From an uncultured Porphyromonas sp. (GTDB lineage: Bacteria; Bacteroidota; Bacteroidia; Bacteroidales; Porphyromonadaceae), in assembly GCA_900539765.1 (NCBI GenBank), contig UQDF01000021.1, forward strand, positions 1 to 33,763: 33,763 nt of DNA, in the 5' to 3' direction. The notes beneath the pieces are model-generated. The model worked only from the letters and a program-made list of their open reading frames with translations, was not told where the DNA came from and did no database searches. The position numbers were made by a program, and so were the translations under genes. Position 1 is the stretch's first letter, and every line of letters begins with the position of its first letter. Shown in pieces: positions 17,047 through 24,519 of the stretch.

Positions 17047-17170
17047 ACAAAAATGCCCCTGTGGAGACTGTTGACTTTTGCAACAGCCTCCTGTGGAGTG
17101 CAGAGCGCCGTCCTCGATCTCGCAAAGCTCACGACTAATCCGACGAGACGAGTAGCGGTTTGTCTAAGCT

Positions 17171-17256
17171 AGAAGATTAGAGATTTCTCTAGTGGCATTA
17201 GTATTTCTAGTAGCACTAGTGCCTTTAGCCAACAGCTAAGAGCCAACTGCCAACCT
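17171..17256. repeat. GCTGTTGG / ACTAGTGCCACTAGAG repeat module, copy 2 (inverted)
   Basis: Reads GATTAGAGATTTCTCTAGTG..., TAGCACTAGTGCC, then TTAGCCAACAGC and GCCAACTGCCAACC. The reverse complement reproduces the order seen at 13125-13208. It directly adjoins the CCACGTGG element copy 2. Confidence 0.65.
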
Positions 17257-17258
17257 CT

Positions 17259-17426
17259 TCCCCACGTGGGGATTTTCAAACCTCCACGTGGAAAATAAAA
17301 AATGCCTACGTAGGGACGAAATGAAACTTCGGAGGAATCAAATGATACTTCGGAGGAAATGTTTCGCCTCCACGTGGAGAATCAAAAATAGCCACGTGGA
17401 GAATTGACATTTCCCACGTGGCTATC
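17259..17426 (-). repeat. CCACGTGG-palindrome intergenic element, copy 2
   Basis: The reverse complement of this segment aligns along its whole length with 3817-3984: ATAGCCACGTGG hairpin, paired TCCTCCGAAGT direct repeats in the centre, and terminal TTTTCCACGTGG palindromes. Roughly 80 percent identity by eye. It lies between the ruvC operon and the AAA ATPase gene. Confidence 0.8.
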
Positions 17427-17445
17427 GTGTCATACTTTCGTGTGA

Positions 17446-18651
17446 CTAGTACAGTAGTCCAAACATCCATAGGGGAATTCGGTTGCCACCCCCAGTTTCT
17501 ATATCGTCCACTGCGAGGTAGCTGTCTGGCGTGTCCTTGATCTGTTCAAAGGTCTTGCTAGCGCCCCCCACCTCAAAGAGGTATCGACCATCAACGAGGA
17601 AGTCTCCCTTCGGAGGCAAAGTAACAGTGGCTACTGCTTGGAGCTGGTTATTGAAGAAGGTCTCCCGTTTGTTCCCTACATTGACTGGTACCCCTAGAGC
17701 AGCCATCAGATTGGTATTACCTAGGTATATCTTTTCGGGTGATGAGATGCGCTTGTAGCTCTTCTCTTCTTTTGTCAAGAGAGAGAGAATCTGCGCCTTG
17801 TCTAGTGTGTAGAGCATCCTCAAGCAATTATCACGAGTGGTCTCCAGAGCTTGTCCTAGTTTGTTGACATTGGGTACCAGTGGTACGCTCTGCGCTATGA
17901 TGGCCAGTAGCTTTTTGGTCTTCTCGACAGTGGCGTATGAGACGTTTTCTACAGCAGGCATATCACTCTCGATGACGAGGGTGGCGATCGCTGCCAGCTT
18001 GAGCAGATACTCCTCACCTGCCTCTAGGCTAAAGGGATAGCACCCGCTCGTTAAGTAGTCATTGAACGCCTTGATGATCTTACAGCGAGAGACGATATCC
18101 ATAGATATGGCAACATGATCTCTGAGCAACTCTTCGAGCGAGAGGGCCTCCATATCTATCAGTCCATAGAGTCCTAGATACTCTCTAAAGGACATCACGG
18201 GTAGCGTGTATAGAGATTGACGGCGCGAGAGGTCGACCTGCGAGTTGTCTATCTCTAGCATCGAGGAGCCTGTGTATACGATGTTGAGATCGGGGTAGCT
18301 ATCGTAGAGATTCTTGAGGATGATAGCCCAGTCGGGGTACTTGTGTACCTCATCAATGTAGAGATGTCTCAGCCCATGATTATACAGATAGGCTACAAGG
18401 TCGGTGAGACTATGAGCCTTGAACCATATATTGTCTAGGGAGATCCATAGCGCATCGTCTACGTGGCTAAAGCGCTGCTTGATGTGTTGCAAGAGGAGTG
18501 TCGTCTTGCCAGCGCCACGAGTACCCCGTATCCCTATGAGCCTCGACTCCCAGTGTATCTGGTCGTGCAGAGCACGCACGAAGTGGGTGTTTATCAGAGC
18601 CAGTCGGCGATGATAAGTGGCTAGTAGTGGAAGTATCTCTTGCTGCTCCAT
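17446..18651 (-). CDS. AAA ATPase (AAA_14/DUF4143-type)
   Basis: A 401-aa protein. Walker A is GTRGAGKT (residues 43-50) and Walker B is LYIDE (97-101), followed by YTGSSMLEID (sensor region) and SLYTLPVMSFREYL, the classic order of the AAA_14 family. The C-terminal third resembles the DUF4143 nuclease-like region, with FEVGGASK near the end. These ATPases are common in Bacteroidetes and archaea, often mobile and of unknown cellular role; some have been linked to defence or toxin-like systems, but nothing here proves that. It lies alone between the CCACGTGG repeat and pabA, with three 33-bp tandem repeats in its upstream region. Confidence 0.85.
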   Translation of the reverse strand: MEQQEILPLLATYHRRLALINTHFVRALHDQIHWESRLIGIRGTRGAGKTTLLLQHIKQRFSHVDDALWISLDNIWFKAHSLTDLVAYLYNHGLRHLYIDEVHKYPDWAIILKNLYDSYPDLNIVYTGSSMLEIDNSQVDLSRRQSLYTLPVMSFREYLGLYGLIDMEALSLEELLRDHVAISMDIVSRCKIIKAFNDYLTSGCYPFSLEAGEEYLLKLAAIATLVIESDMPAVENVSYATVEKTKKLLAIIAQSVPLVPNVNKLGQALETTRDNCLRMLYTLDKAQILSLLTKEEKSYKRISSPEKIYLGNTNLMAALGVPVNVGNKRETFFNNQLQAVATVTLPPKGDFLVDGRYLFEVGGASKTFEQIKDTPDSYLAVDDIETGGGNRIPLWMFGLLY

Positions 18652-18689
18652 ACGCTAGTTGAGTCTTTGATAAGTACGGAGCTAAGGTA

Positions 18690-18789
18690 CAAAATAACTT
18701 TTGGAAAAGCGACTTTTCGCACGAAAGTAGCTTTTCGAAAAGTGGTTTTTGGAGCAAAAGTAGCTTTTCAAAAAGTGATTTTGGTAGAA
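18690..18789 (-). repeat. Three 33-bp tandem repeats upstream of the AAA ATPase gene
   Basis: Units at about 18690-18722, 18724-18756 and 18757-18789 share AAAGTAGCTTTTCGAAAAGTG-type sequence. Each holds an internal inverted repeat (CTTTTCGAAAAG), so the RNA could form serial hairpins. In one minus-strand frame the units read as an 11-residue repeat (KSLFEKLL...), because 33 is a multiple of 3; I do not regard that frame as a gene. Confidence 0.65.
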
Positions 18790-18804
18790 GGCGGGGATGA
18801 GGCG

Positions 18805-19380
18805 CTAGAGCTGGGCGATGAAGTTGTGCAGGTAGTGGCGCCCGTGGTCGGAGATGTAGCTCTCGGGGTGAAACTGCACGCCCCATAGTGGCAGGCTGCG
18901 ATGTCGTAGCGCCATAATGGTGCCGTCGGACTGTGCGTGTGCCGTGACTTGTAGTGTGTCGGGAAGGCTGTCGGGCTGCACGACCCACGAGTGGTAGCGC
19001 CCGATGCGGCTCCCTGTGGGGATGTCTCGTAGCAGTTCGTCGTGATAATCGATGATGAGTTGGTCGGTATGCCCGTGGAGGGGCGCTCGGAGCTGCGCTA
19101 GATCGGCACCGCAGTAGCTGGCGAGTGCTTGATGTCCTAGGCAGACGCCCAGCATCGGCAGCTCCGTATGGTAGCTGTCTATGAGCTGCATCAGGTGTGT
19201 CTGCTCACTGGGTATCCCAGGACCTGGAGAGAGCAGGATGCCGTGACAGTGTGCGACCATGGCGGGCGTGATCTGCTCCGTGTAGTGTATCTCCAGGGTG
19301 CACTCGTTGAGCTGCCGCAGGAGCTCTACGAGGTTGTAGACAAAGGAGTCGTGGTTGTCAGCTATCAGTAGATGTTTCAT
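18805..19380 (-). CDS. pabA: Aminodeoxychorismate/anthranilate synthase glutaminase subunit
   Basis: A 191-aa class I glutamine amidotransferase that releases ammonia from glutamine for the synthase subunit. Start chosen at 19380 (MKHLLIADNHDSF), the conserved family N-terminus; the 43 codons upstream lie in repeat DNA. The nucleophile is Cys80 in GVCLGHQ, with His171 and Glu173 in FHPES, a complete triad; the oxyanion SPGPG motif is at 51-55. TrpG and PabA are nearly indistinguishable by sequence; the adjacent pabB and pabC genes, transcribed in the opposite direction, point to p-aminobenzoate synthesis for folate. Confidence 0.85.
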   Translation of the reverse strand: MKHLLIADNHDSFVYNLVELLRQLNECTLEIHYTEQITPAMVAHCHGILLSPGPGIPSEQTHLMQLIDSYHTELPMLGVCLGHQALASYCGADLAQLRAPLHGHTDQLIIDYHDELLRDIPTGSRIGRYHSWVVQPDSLPDTLQVTAHAQSDGTIMALRHRSLPLWGVQFHPESYISDHGRHYLHNFIAQL

Positions 19381-19437
19381 ACAAGCTACGAAGATAGTAT
19401 ATTTGCGGATACTAACGACGCAAGTGGTCACACTTGA

Positions 19438-19530
19438 CGAGTAATGATTTGTAAGGAAACACGGTCGTGCGTCCACATCGCCCTGTAGGGAAACATGACC
19501 GTGCGTCACTACAAAGGGTTACTCGTCTCG
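19438..19530. repeat. Palindromic intergenic repeat cluster B
   Basis: Two opposed half-elements: AACACGGTCGTGCGTCC and GTAGGGAAACATGACCGTGCGTC, ending CTACAAAGGGTTACTCGTCTCG. The end sequence is nearly identical to ends at 33675-33720. It fills the divergent pabA-pabB intergenic region. Confidence 0.65.
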
Positions 19531-19565
19531 TGGAGCGGATACATAATGCAGAACGAGTGAATGAT

Positions 19566-20534
19566 ATGAAGCAATCGATGATTGATAGGCTAAACGAACT
19601 GGGAGGGCAGGGCAAGCCGTTTGTCTTCTGCCTAGACTATGAGATGGACGAACTGATCCTCCTCGAGGAGCCATTGGCGCAGCAAGAGTTGCGCTTCGAT
19701 ATTGGCGGCGTGACCAATAGCTTGACACGCTCCGTGAGCGATACGCCGGCCGTGCTACAGGCCACGCCGATCAGCGAAGAGGCTTACGCAGAGCGTTTCG
19801 CTGTGATCCGTCATGCACTGGAGCGAGGCGACAGCTTTTTGGCCAATCTGACGGTGGCGACCCCCATAGAGCTGAATGTCTCGCTGGAGGAGGTCTTCCT
19901 TCGTTCGCAAGCTCGCTATAAGTGCTATCTGCCAGGACGATTCGTTTGCTTTTCGCCTGAGACCTTCGTGCGCATCGTGGGGAATGAGATCAGCTGCTTC
20001 CCGATGAAGGGGACGATAGATGCGACCCTGCCCAATGCTGCTGAGACCATCCTCAGCGACTACAAGGAGACGGCCGAGCACTACACGATCACCGATCTGA
20101 TACGCAACGACTTGAGCCGTGTGAGTCAACATGTCGAGGTGAGACGCTTTAGGTATATCGATGAACTGGTTACTAGTCGTGGGCACTTGCTACAGGTGAG
20201 CTCGGAGATCGTTGGGCAGCTTGCTCCTGACTGGCGCACTCATCTGGGAAGTATCCTAAGCGAACTGCTCCCGGCGGGTTCTATTAGTGGGGCGCCTAAG
20301 GAGGCGACCGTACGGGCGATTGCTGAGGCGGAGGGGGAGCCAAGAGGCTTTTACACAGGCATCTGCGGATACTTCGATGGGAAGACGCTAGATAGTGGCG
20401 TGATGATACGATTCATAGAGCAGCAGACTGATGGTGCGCTGCGTTACCGTAGCGGTGGCGGGATCACGATCAATAGTCACTGCGCGGAGGAGTATCGAGA
20501 GGTGTGTCAGAAGGTTTATCTACCATTCGTATGA
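19566..20534 (+). CDS. pabB: Aminodeoxychorismate synthase component I
   Basis: A 322-aa chorismate-utilising enzyme that converts chorismate and ammonia to 4-amino-4-deoxychorismate. Start chosen at 19566 (MKQSMIDRLN), because the upstream in-frame extension lies in repeat DNA. Signatures include FPMKGT with catalytic Lys148, DLIRNDLSRV (177-186), and PAGSISGAPK (236-245) followed by GFYTG. It lacks the long N-terminal region of E. coli PabB, which is usual for the short Bacteroidetes form. The stop overlaps the pabC start (ATGA at 20531-20534), so the pair is translationally coupled; the glutaminase partner is encoded divergently at 18805-19380. Confidence 0.9.
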   Translation: MKQSMIDRLNELGGQGKPFVFCLDYEMDELILLEEPLAQQELRFDIGGVTNSLTRSVSDTPAVLQATPISEEAYAERFAVIRHALERGDSFLANLTVATPIELNVSLEEVFLRSQARYKCYLPGRFVCFSPETFVRIVGNEISCFPMKGTIDATLPNAAETILSDYKETAEHYTITDLIRNDLSRVSQHVEVRRFRYIDELVTSRGHLLQVSSEIVGQLAPDWRTHLGSILSELLPAGSISGAPKEATVRAIAEAEGEPRGFYTGICGYFDGKTLDSGVMIRFIEQQTDGALRYRSGGGITINSHCAEEYREVCQKVYLPFV

Positions 20535-21136
20535 GTCGAGTACCACTATTACTGGAAAGCATCCGCTATGTAGATGGCGAGCCTGAGCTGTTGCCACTAC
20601 ACCAAAAGCGGATCGACCGGTCGCTTGCTGCGTATGGCATCACGCCTCACTGGCGACTGGCGGACTATCTGGCGCAGCACCCATGTCCTGCATCGCTCGT
20701 GGGGGTGGTCAAGTGCCGTCTCCTATACGATGCTGAACCCCTGGAGGTGGACTACGCTCCTTATCATCGTCGTACGATTGAGTCGCTGAGAGCCGTCGCT
20801 GCGCCTGCGTTGGACTACCACCTCAAGTGGGCCGATCGGAAAGCCTTGCAGGCACTACTGGAGTTGCGTGGTAACGCAGATGATATCGTGATTGTCAACG
20901 GGGAGGGCTTGCTCACGGACAGCTCCTATACGAATATCGCTTTGCGCCAAGGAAACCACTGGTACACGCCTCGTGTGCCACTACTCGAGGGGGTGCAGCG
21001 CGCGCATCTGATCGCTGAGGGGGTACTGACGCCTCGCGATATACCGCTCGCCACACTACCCGCCTACGATCGCATCGCCCTCATCAATGCGATGATGCCG
21101 TGGTCGGAGCGTATAGAATTAGAGGTTAGAGATTAG
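20531..21136 (+). CDS. pabC: Aminodeoxychorismate lyase-like class IV aminotransferase
   Basis: A 201-aa PLP enzyme of fold type IV, expected to cleave aminodeoxychorismate to p-aminobenzoate and pyruvate. Start is fixed at 20531 by the ATGA overlap with pabB. The PLP-binding lysine is probably Lys99 in YHLKWADRKAL, and TDSSYTNIAL matches the cofactor phosphate-binding loop. It is on the short side for the family. The last few codons (ELEVRD-stop) are encoded by the beginning of a dispersed TTAGAG repeat, suggesting the native C-terminus was replaced or the gene ends at a repeat insertion. Assignment depends partly on context. Confidence 0.8.
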   Translation: MSRVPLLLESIRYVDGEPELLPLHQKRIDRSLAAYGITPHWRLADYLAQHPCPASLVGVVKCRLLYDAEPLEVDYAPYHRRTIESLRAVAAPALDYHLKWADRKALQALLELRGNADDIVIVNGEGLLTDSSYTNIALRQGNHWYTPRVPLLEGVQRAHLIAEGVLTPRDIPLATLPAYDRIALINAMMPWSERIELEVRD

Positions 21137-21153
21137 AAGTTAGAGGTTAGAGA
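21117..21153. repeat. TTAGAGGTTAGAG short repeat at the pabC stop codon
   Basis: Tandem TTAGAGGTTAGAGATTAGA units. It is the reverse complement of 3781-3816. The pabC stop TAG (21134-21136) is inside it. Confidence 0.6.
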
Positions 21154-21335
21154 GACGAGTAGTCCTTTGTAGGGACGCACGATCTGTGCGTCCGTTGTCG
21201 AACAGGTCAAAACCGAGTATTGACTCCGTAATCTTTGACCCATCCCTACAGCTGGTTACACGTCTCGCTTTAACGGGGACGGACGCCCTCTCGCTAGACA
21301 CTAGCCGAGCGTCCCTACACAGGGTTACACGTCGA
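21154..21335. repeat. Palindromic intergenic repeat cluster C
   Basis: Contains GTAGGGACGCACGATCTGTGCGTCCG (an inverted repeat around 21171-21196, arms GGACGCAC/GTGCGTCC), GGGACGGACGCC, GAGCGTCCCTAC and two ends GGTTACACGTC (near 21252 and 21324). Same family as clusters A, B and D. Confidence 0.7.
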
Positions 21336-21351
21336 GAACTTCCTCTCTCGA

Positions 21352-21400
21352 CAAAAAACAAGCTCACACCTAGAGTAGCGTGTACTCTAAGTGTGAGCTT
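21352..21400 (-). terminator. Terminator of rpmH
   Basis: On the minus strand a long stem AAGCTCACAC...GTGTGAGCTT with an inner TAGAGTA/TACTCTA stem (21360-21400) is followed by GTTTTTTG (21352-21359). It ends 71 nt after the rpmH stop codon and is the clearest terminator in the window. Confidence 0.85.
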
Positions 21401-21471
21401 ACACATATCTAGATAGTCTCGCTACCTAGAGTATGCAACCTTATGGGTTAGAGAAGTGGTGCGATGGGGTA

Positions 21472-21618
21472 CTAGTACTCGTCAGATACGGATAGCTTAG
21501 CGCGACCCTTGGCGCGACGCATAGCTAGTACCTTGCGACCTGATGCAGTCGCCATGCGAGCTCTAAATCCGTGCTTGTTCTTTCTCTTACGGTTCGATGG
21601 TTGGAATGTACGCTTCAT
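21472..21618 (-). CDS. rpmH: 50S ribosomal protein L34
   Basis: A 48-aa protein beginning MKRTFQPSNRKRKNKHGF, then RARMATASGRKVL and AMRRAKGRAKL, the universal L34 sequence. L34 is a small basic protein in the large ribosomal subunit that binds 23S rRNA. The C-terminal SVSDEY tail is an extension typical of Bacteroidetes. A minus-strand TACCTTTG at 21691-21698 is a suitable -7 promoter element, giving a leader of about 70 nt, and a strong terminator follows, so it looks monocistronic. The usual neighbours rnpA and dnaA are absent; instead IS remnants lie directly upstream. Confidence 0.97.
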   Translation of the reverse strand: MKRTFQPSNRKRKNKHGFRARMATASGRKVLAMRRAKGRAKLSVSDEY

Positions 21619-21690
21619 ATCGGTATGTCTCTGATGCTTATGATTACTATGGTGAAGAACTTACTTGCTATGAGTAAAAGCTTCAGTTGG

Positions 21691-21698
21691 CAAAGGTA
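21691..21698 (-). promoter_or_regulatory. -7 promoter element of rpmH
   Basis: Minus-strand TACCTTTG matches TAnnTTTG, 73 nt before the rpmH start codon. No clear TTTG at -33; an upstream T-rich tract is present. Confidence 0.5.
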
Positions 21699-21755
21699 CA
21701 AAAAATATTTTTACCAAGCACTATCCTGCCGAAAACGTCCAGGGCTGCGTACATT

Positions 21756-22085
21756 TCACCCGTTAATGCAATTTCTCAAGAATGATGTTTTGATGACTTC
21801 ATTGGGTGTCTTATAGTTTAGGTTTTTACGGGGTCTATTGTTTAGTAGGTTCTGAAAGCGTCTAAGGTCTGCGTCAGTTAAGTCCTCGAAAGTAGAGGAC
21901 TTAGGGATAAACTGGCGTAGCAGTTTGTTTAGGTACTCAATATGAGGTTTATCCCAGGATTGATAGGGGTGGGCAAAGTAGACGGGAGTTTTGAGAGACC
22001 TCTCTATGGTCTTAAACTTGGCAAACTCACTTCCATTGTCGGTTGTGATCGAGTGTAGTAGTCCCATCTTCTTGTAGTACCCCAA
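21756..22085 (-). pseudogene. IS30-family transposase, C-terminal remnant
   Basis: About 109 residues. TTDNGSEFA carries the second catalytic Asp, and VYFAHPYQSWDKPHIEYLNKL and LLRQFIPK carry the segment with the final Glu (IEYLN in place of the usual NEN). LNNRPRK and the C-terminal YKTPNEV are also classic IS30. The N-terminal two thirds, including the helix-turn-helix and first catalytic Asp, are missing. The stop codon lies in ATTGCATTAACGGGTGA, resembling an IS30 terminal inverted repeat, so this side is probably the true right end. The other side joins an ISAs1-like fragment. It is inactive. Confidence 0.85.
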
Positions 22086-22089
22086 GAGC

Positions 22090-22288
22090 TTGATTCTCCT
22101 GAAATACGCTCATATAGAGCCTCTAGATCATCTTTGTACTCTTTTGCATAGTCTTCTATTTCGTACCAAGAGGAGCAGCCAGAGAGAGTAGCCGTGAATA
22201 CCGTCGTAAGGCTGTATCCTAGGGGGAACTTTTTGCATCGATTTATGCGTGGATCTTCGACCATTAGAAGCTGATTGAATATGCTCAT
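22090..22288 (-). pseudogene. ISAs1-family transposase, N-terminal remnant
   Basis: Starts MSIFNQLLMVEDPRINRCKK, then YSLTTVFTATLSGCSSWYEIEDYAKE, matching the N-terminal DDE_Tnp_1-associated region of ISAs1 transposases (D-R-xx-K-xxxL... sGxxSWxEIxDYA). Homology stops near SGESS, where the sequence changes to the IS30 fragment in another frame. Only about 65 of an expected 350-400 residues remain, with no catalytic residues. Confidence 0.75.
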
Positions 22289-22709
22289 AGGATCTTTATA
22301 TGGTATTGATTACCAGCTATAAATGTGCGAAAAAGCTACGACATGGACAAGCTTTTTGAAGAGGAAAATGAAGAGTTTTTGCGACTATGTTGAGTCCCAT
22401 TTTTAGGCCCTTCATTCTTCCCTCAACACCAAAATCAGCTTTTCATTTATAATGCGTCAGCTCTGGCCGAAAGGTGGCGTAAGTAAAGTAATTTATATAA
22501 CTTTGCGACATCGGTCAGCTCCTGCTACAAGTCTGGCTTTCTAGTTAGAGGCAAGGTGATGTGAGGTGGGCTGCCGTGGAGCGTGTCGCACGAAGTGGTG
22601 ACGCGTCTCGCTGTGGGGCTACTACATACATATGTAGTGATACTCACAAATGTGTAACGCAGTAAAATGGTAGTATGTCATCTCTCCTACGATAGGGGAG
22701 TGGCGCAGT
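22289..22709 (+). other. Long leader region of the Fur-like gene
   Basis: No gene seen. A TAACTTTG -7 element at 22498-22505 (no clear -33 TTTG) would give a leader of about 200 nt. The leader holds an inverted repeat ACTACATA-CA-TATGTAGT (22621-22638) and a hairpin CTCTCC...GGGGAG (22682-22700) just before the start codon. The left part, with CCCTCAACACC at about 22430, may be an IS end. Confidence 0.45.
22621..22638. promoter_or_regulatory. Perfect-arm palindrome, candidate operator
   Basis: ACTACATA and TATGTAGT are perfect 8-nt inverted arms around CA, 72 nt before the Fur-like start codon. Size and symmetry fit a dimeric winged-helix regulator such as Fur acting on its own gene, but downstream of the predicted transcription start. 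It does not match the classic Fur or Zur box. Confidence 0.4.
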
Positions 22710-23198
22710 ATGATGTCGGATTTGGTGTCGCCCTTTAAGACCTTTCTCAAGCAGCACGGCTATCAGCTGACATCTGAGCGCATGGAAATCGCTCAGGTGG
22801 TCAGTCAGCAGCGTCGTATCTTTACGACAGAGGGGCTGATGGCTCAGCTTAAGGAGGAGGGCTATCGCCAGAGCCGTGGCACGGTCTATAGTACGGTGCG
22901 TCTGCTAGCTGAGTCGGGGCTGATCGTACAGCTCCCGCAGGCGAGCGAGGCGCATTATCTGACCAGTGAGCAGGCTAGTCTCTATGCTGTCTGTTGCTGT
23001 CGCTCTTGTGGTGCTGAGGTGCTCTACAGACAGCCTCGACGTCTTCAGGCGCTACGTCATACTACTACGCATCGCTATCGCCTGGCACAGCCTCTGCTGA
23101 TCTTCTACGGACTATGTCAGCGCTGCGAGCGTGAGATGGCTAAAACGAATAACAAGAAGTCAGCGATCCAGTCGGGAAGGCAACAACAAGCCTCCTGA
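22710..23198 (+). CDS. Fur-family regulator with degenerate metal site
   Basis: A 162-aa protein. Residues about 5-80 form the Fur winged helix (FLKQHGYQLTSERMEI, then RGTVYSTVRLLAESGLI). The structural zinc site is intact: CRSC (Cys97, Cys100) and CQRC (Cys136, Cys139). The canonical regulatory motif HHDH before the first CxxC is replaced by LYAVC, so iron or zinc sensing by the usual site is unlikely. P. gingivalis has a non-canonical Fur homologue linked to haem response; this could be its counterpart, judged by family and by the adjacent purA. A Gln/Lys-rich tail ends the protein. It lies 31 nt before purA, so the two may be co-transcribed. Confidence 0.85.
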   Translation: MMSDLVSPFKTFLKQHGYQLTSERMEIAQVVSQQRRIFTTEGLMAQLKEEGYRQSRGTVYSTVRLLAESGLIVQLPQASEAHYLTSEQASLYAVCCCRSCGAEVLYRQPRRLQALRHTTTHRYRLAQPLLIFYGLCQRCEREMAKTNNKKSAIQSGRQQQAS

Positions 23199-23229
23199 AG
23201 TCGCTGACAGATAGAGATATATTTAAGAT

Positions 23230-24519
23230 ATGAACAAGAAAAAGGTAGACGTCCTACTCGGACTACAATGGGGCGATGAGGGCAAAGGCAAGATCGTTGA
23301 CGTCCTGACCCCAGGCTATCAGATGGTAGCACGCTTTCAAGGAGGCCCTAATGCGGGGCATACACTAGAGTTTGAGGGACAGCGCTACGTATTGCGTTCG
23401 ATCCCCTCAGGTATCTTCCAGGGCAACAAGCTCAACCTGATCGGCAATGGTGTCGTACTCGATCCCGTCCTACTACGTGAGGAGGCTGAGCAGCTAGCTC
23501 AGAGCGGGCATGATATCAAGAAGCGACTAGTCATATCCCGCAAGGCGCACCTGATCCTCCCGACGCATCGTCTGCTAGATGCTGCTCAGGAGCTCTCTAA
23601 GGGTGCTGCTAAGATTGGCACCACGGGCAAGGGCATAGGCCCTTGCTACACAGACAAGGTGGCTCGCACGGGGCTGCGCGTCGGTGACATCGAGCGAGAC
23701 TTCGAGACTCGCTACAAAGCTATACGGGATCGCCATGTGGATCTCTTGCAGAAGATGGGGGCTGACCTCTCTAAGCTGGGGGAGATGGAGGAGGCTTTCT
23801 ACCAATCCATTGAGTACCTCAAGGACTATCAGTTTGTAGATAGTGAGATCCTCATCAACGAAGCTCTGGAGGAGGGGCTGAACGTCCTTGCTGAGGGTGC
23901 ACAGGGATCGCTACTAGACGTGGACTTTGGTACTTATCCCTTTGTGACGAGCAGTAACACGGTGAGTGCTGGTTGCTGTATCGGTCTCGGCATCTCGCCC
24001 AAAGCGATAGGTCGCGTCTACGGTATCTTCAAGGCATACTGTACACGTGTCGGTGCAGGTCCCTTCCCCACAGAGCTACAAGATGAGGTGGGGCATCTGA
24101 TGGCAGACCGTGGTCATGAGTTTGGCGCAGTGACGGGACGTCCTCGTCGCTGTGGCTGGATAGACCTTGTAGCCCTGCGCTACACGATCATGCTCAGCGG
24201 TGTGACTCATCTGATTATGATGAAGAGTGATGTGCTCGATACGCTCTCTACGATTAAGGCTTGTGTCGCCTACCGCATAGGAGACAAGGAGTACAAGAAT
24301 ATGCCGTACTCCCTCGAGGCAGATATAGAGCCTATCTATCAGGAGCTCCCAGGCTGGCAGACACCACTAGATGGCTGTCGCTCGGAGCAAGAGCTCCCAG
24401 ACGCCTTCCGTCACTATGTAGCCTTCCTAGAGGCACAGCTACGAGTACCAATCTCGATCATATCTGTAGGGCCTGACCGCTCACAGACCATTATGCGCAA
24501 GCTCAACAATGAACTATAA
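23230..24519 (+). CDS. purA: Adenylosuccinate synthetase
   Basis: A 429-aa enzyme that couples IMP and aspartate using GTP to form adenylosuccinate, the first committed step to AMP. Clear signatures: LGLQWGDEGKGKIVD at the N-terminus (GTP loop with catalytic Asp), GPNAGHT (catalytic His), GTTGKGIGPCYTDK, EGAQGSLLDVDFGTYPFVTSSN, and TGRPRRCGWIDLVALRY near the GTP/aspartate site. Full length for the family. It follows the fur-like gene by 31 nt and overlaps the folC start by 11 nt, so it appears to be the middle gene of a three-gene unit. Confidence 0.97.
   Translation: MNKKKVDVLLGLQWGDEGKGKIVDVLTPGYQMVARFQGGPNAGHTLEFEGQRYVLRSIPSGIFQGNKLNLIGNGVVLDPVLLREEAEQLAQSGHDIKKRLVISRKAHLILPTHRLLDAAQELSKGAAKIGTTGKGIGPCYTDKVARTGLRVGDIERDFETRYKAIRDRHVDLLQKMGADLSKLGEMEEAFYQSIEYLKDYQFVDSEILINEALEEGLNVLAEGAQGSLLDVDFGTYPFVTSSNTVSAGCCIGLGISPKAIGRVYGIFKAYCTRVGAGPFPTELQDEVGHLMADRGHEFGAVTGRPRRCGWIDLVALRYTIMLSGVTHLIMMKSDVLDTLSTIKACVAYRIGDKEYKNMPYSLEADIEPIYQELPGWQTPLDGCRSEQELPDAFRHYVAFLEAQLRVPISIISVGPDRSQTIMRKLNNEL

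Noticed and set aside
18690..18789. Possible CRISPR array
   Set aside because: Units are adjacent with no unique spacers, and no cas genes are present.
18467..18988. 173-codon minus-strand ORF with a KSLFEKLL repeat
   Set aside because: It overlaps both the ATPase and pabA genes in another frame; the apparent 11-residue repeat is the 33-bp DNA repeat read through.
21472..21618. Chromosome origin next to rpmH
   Set aside because: No dnaA, rnpA or cluster of DnaA boxes is seen nearby; rpmH alone does not mark an origin in this group.
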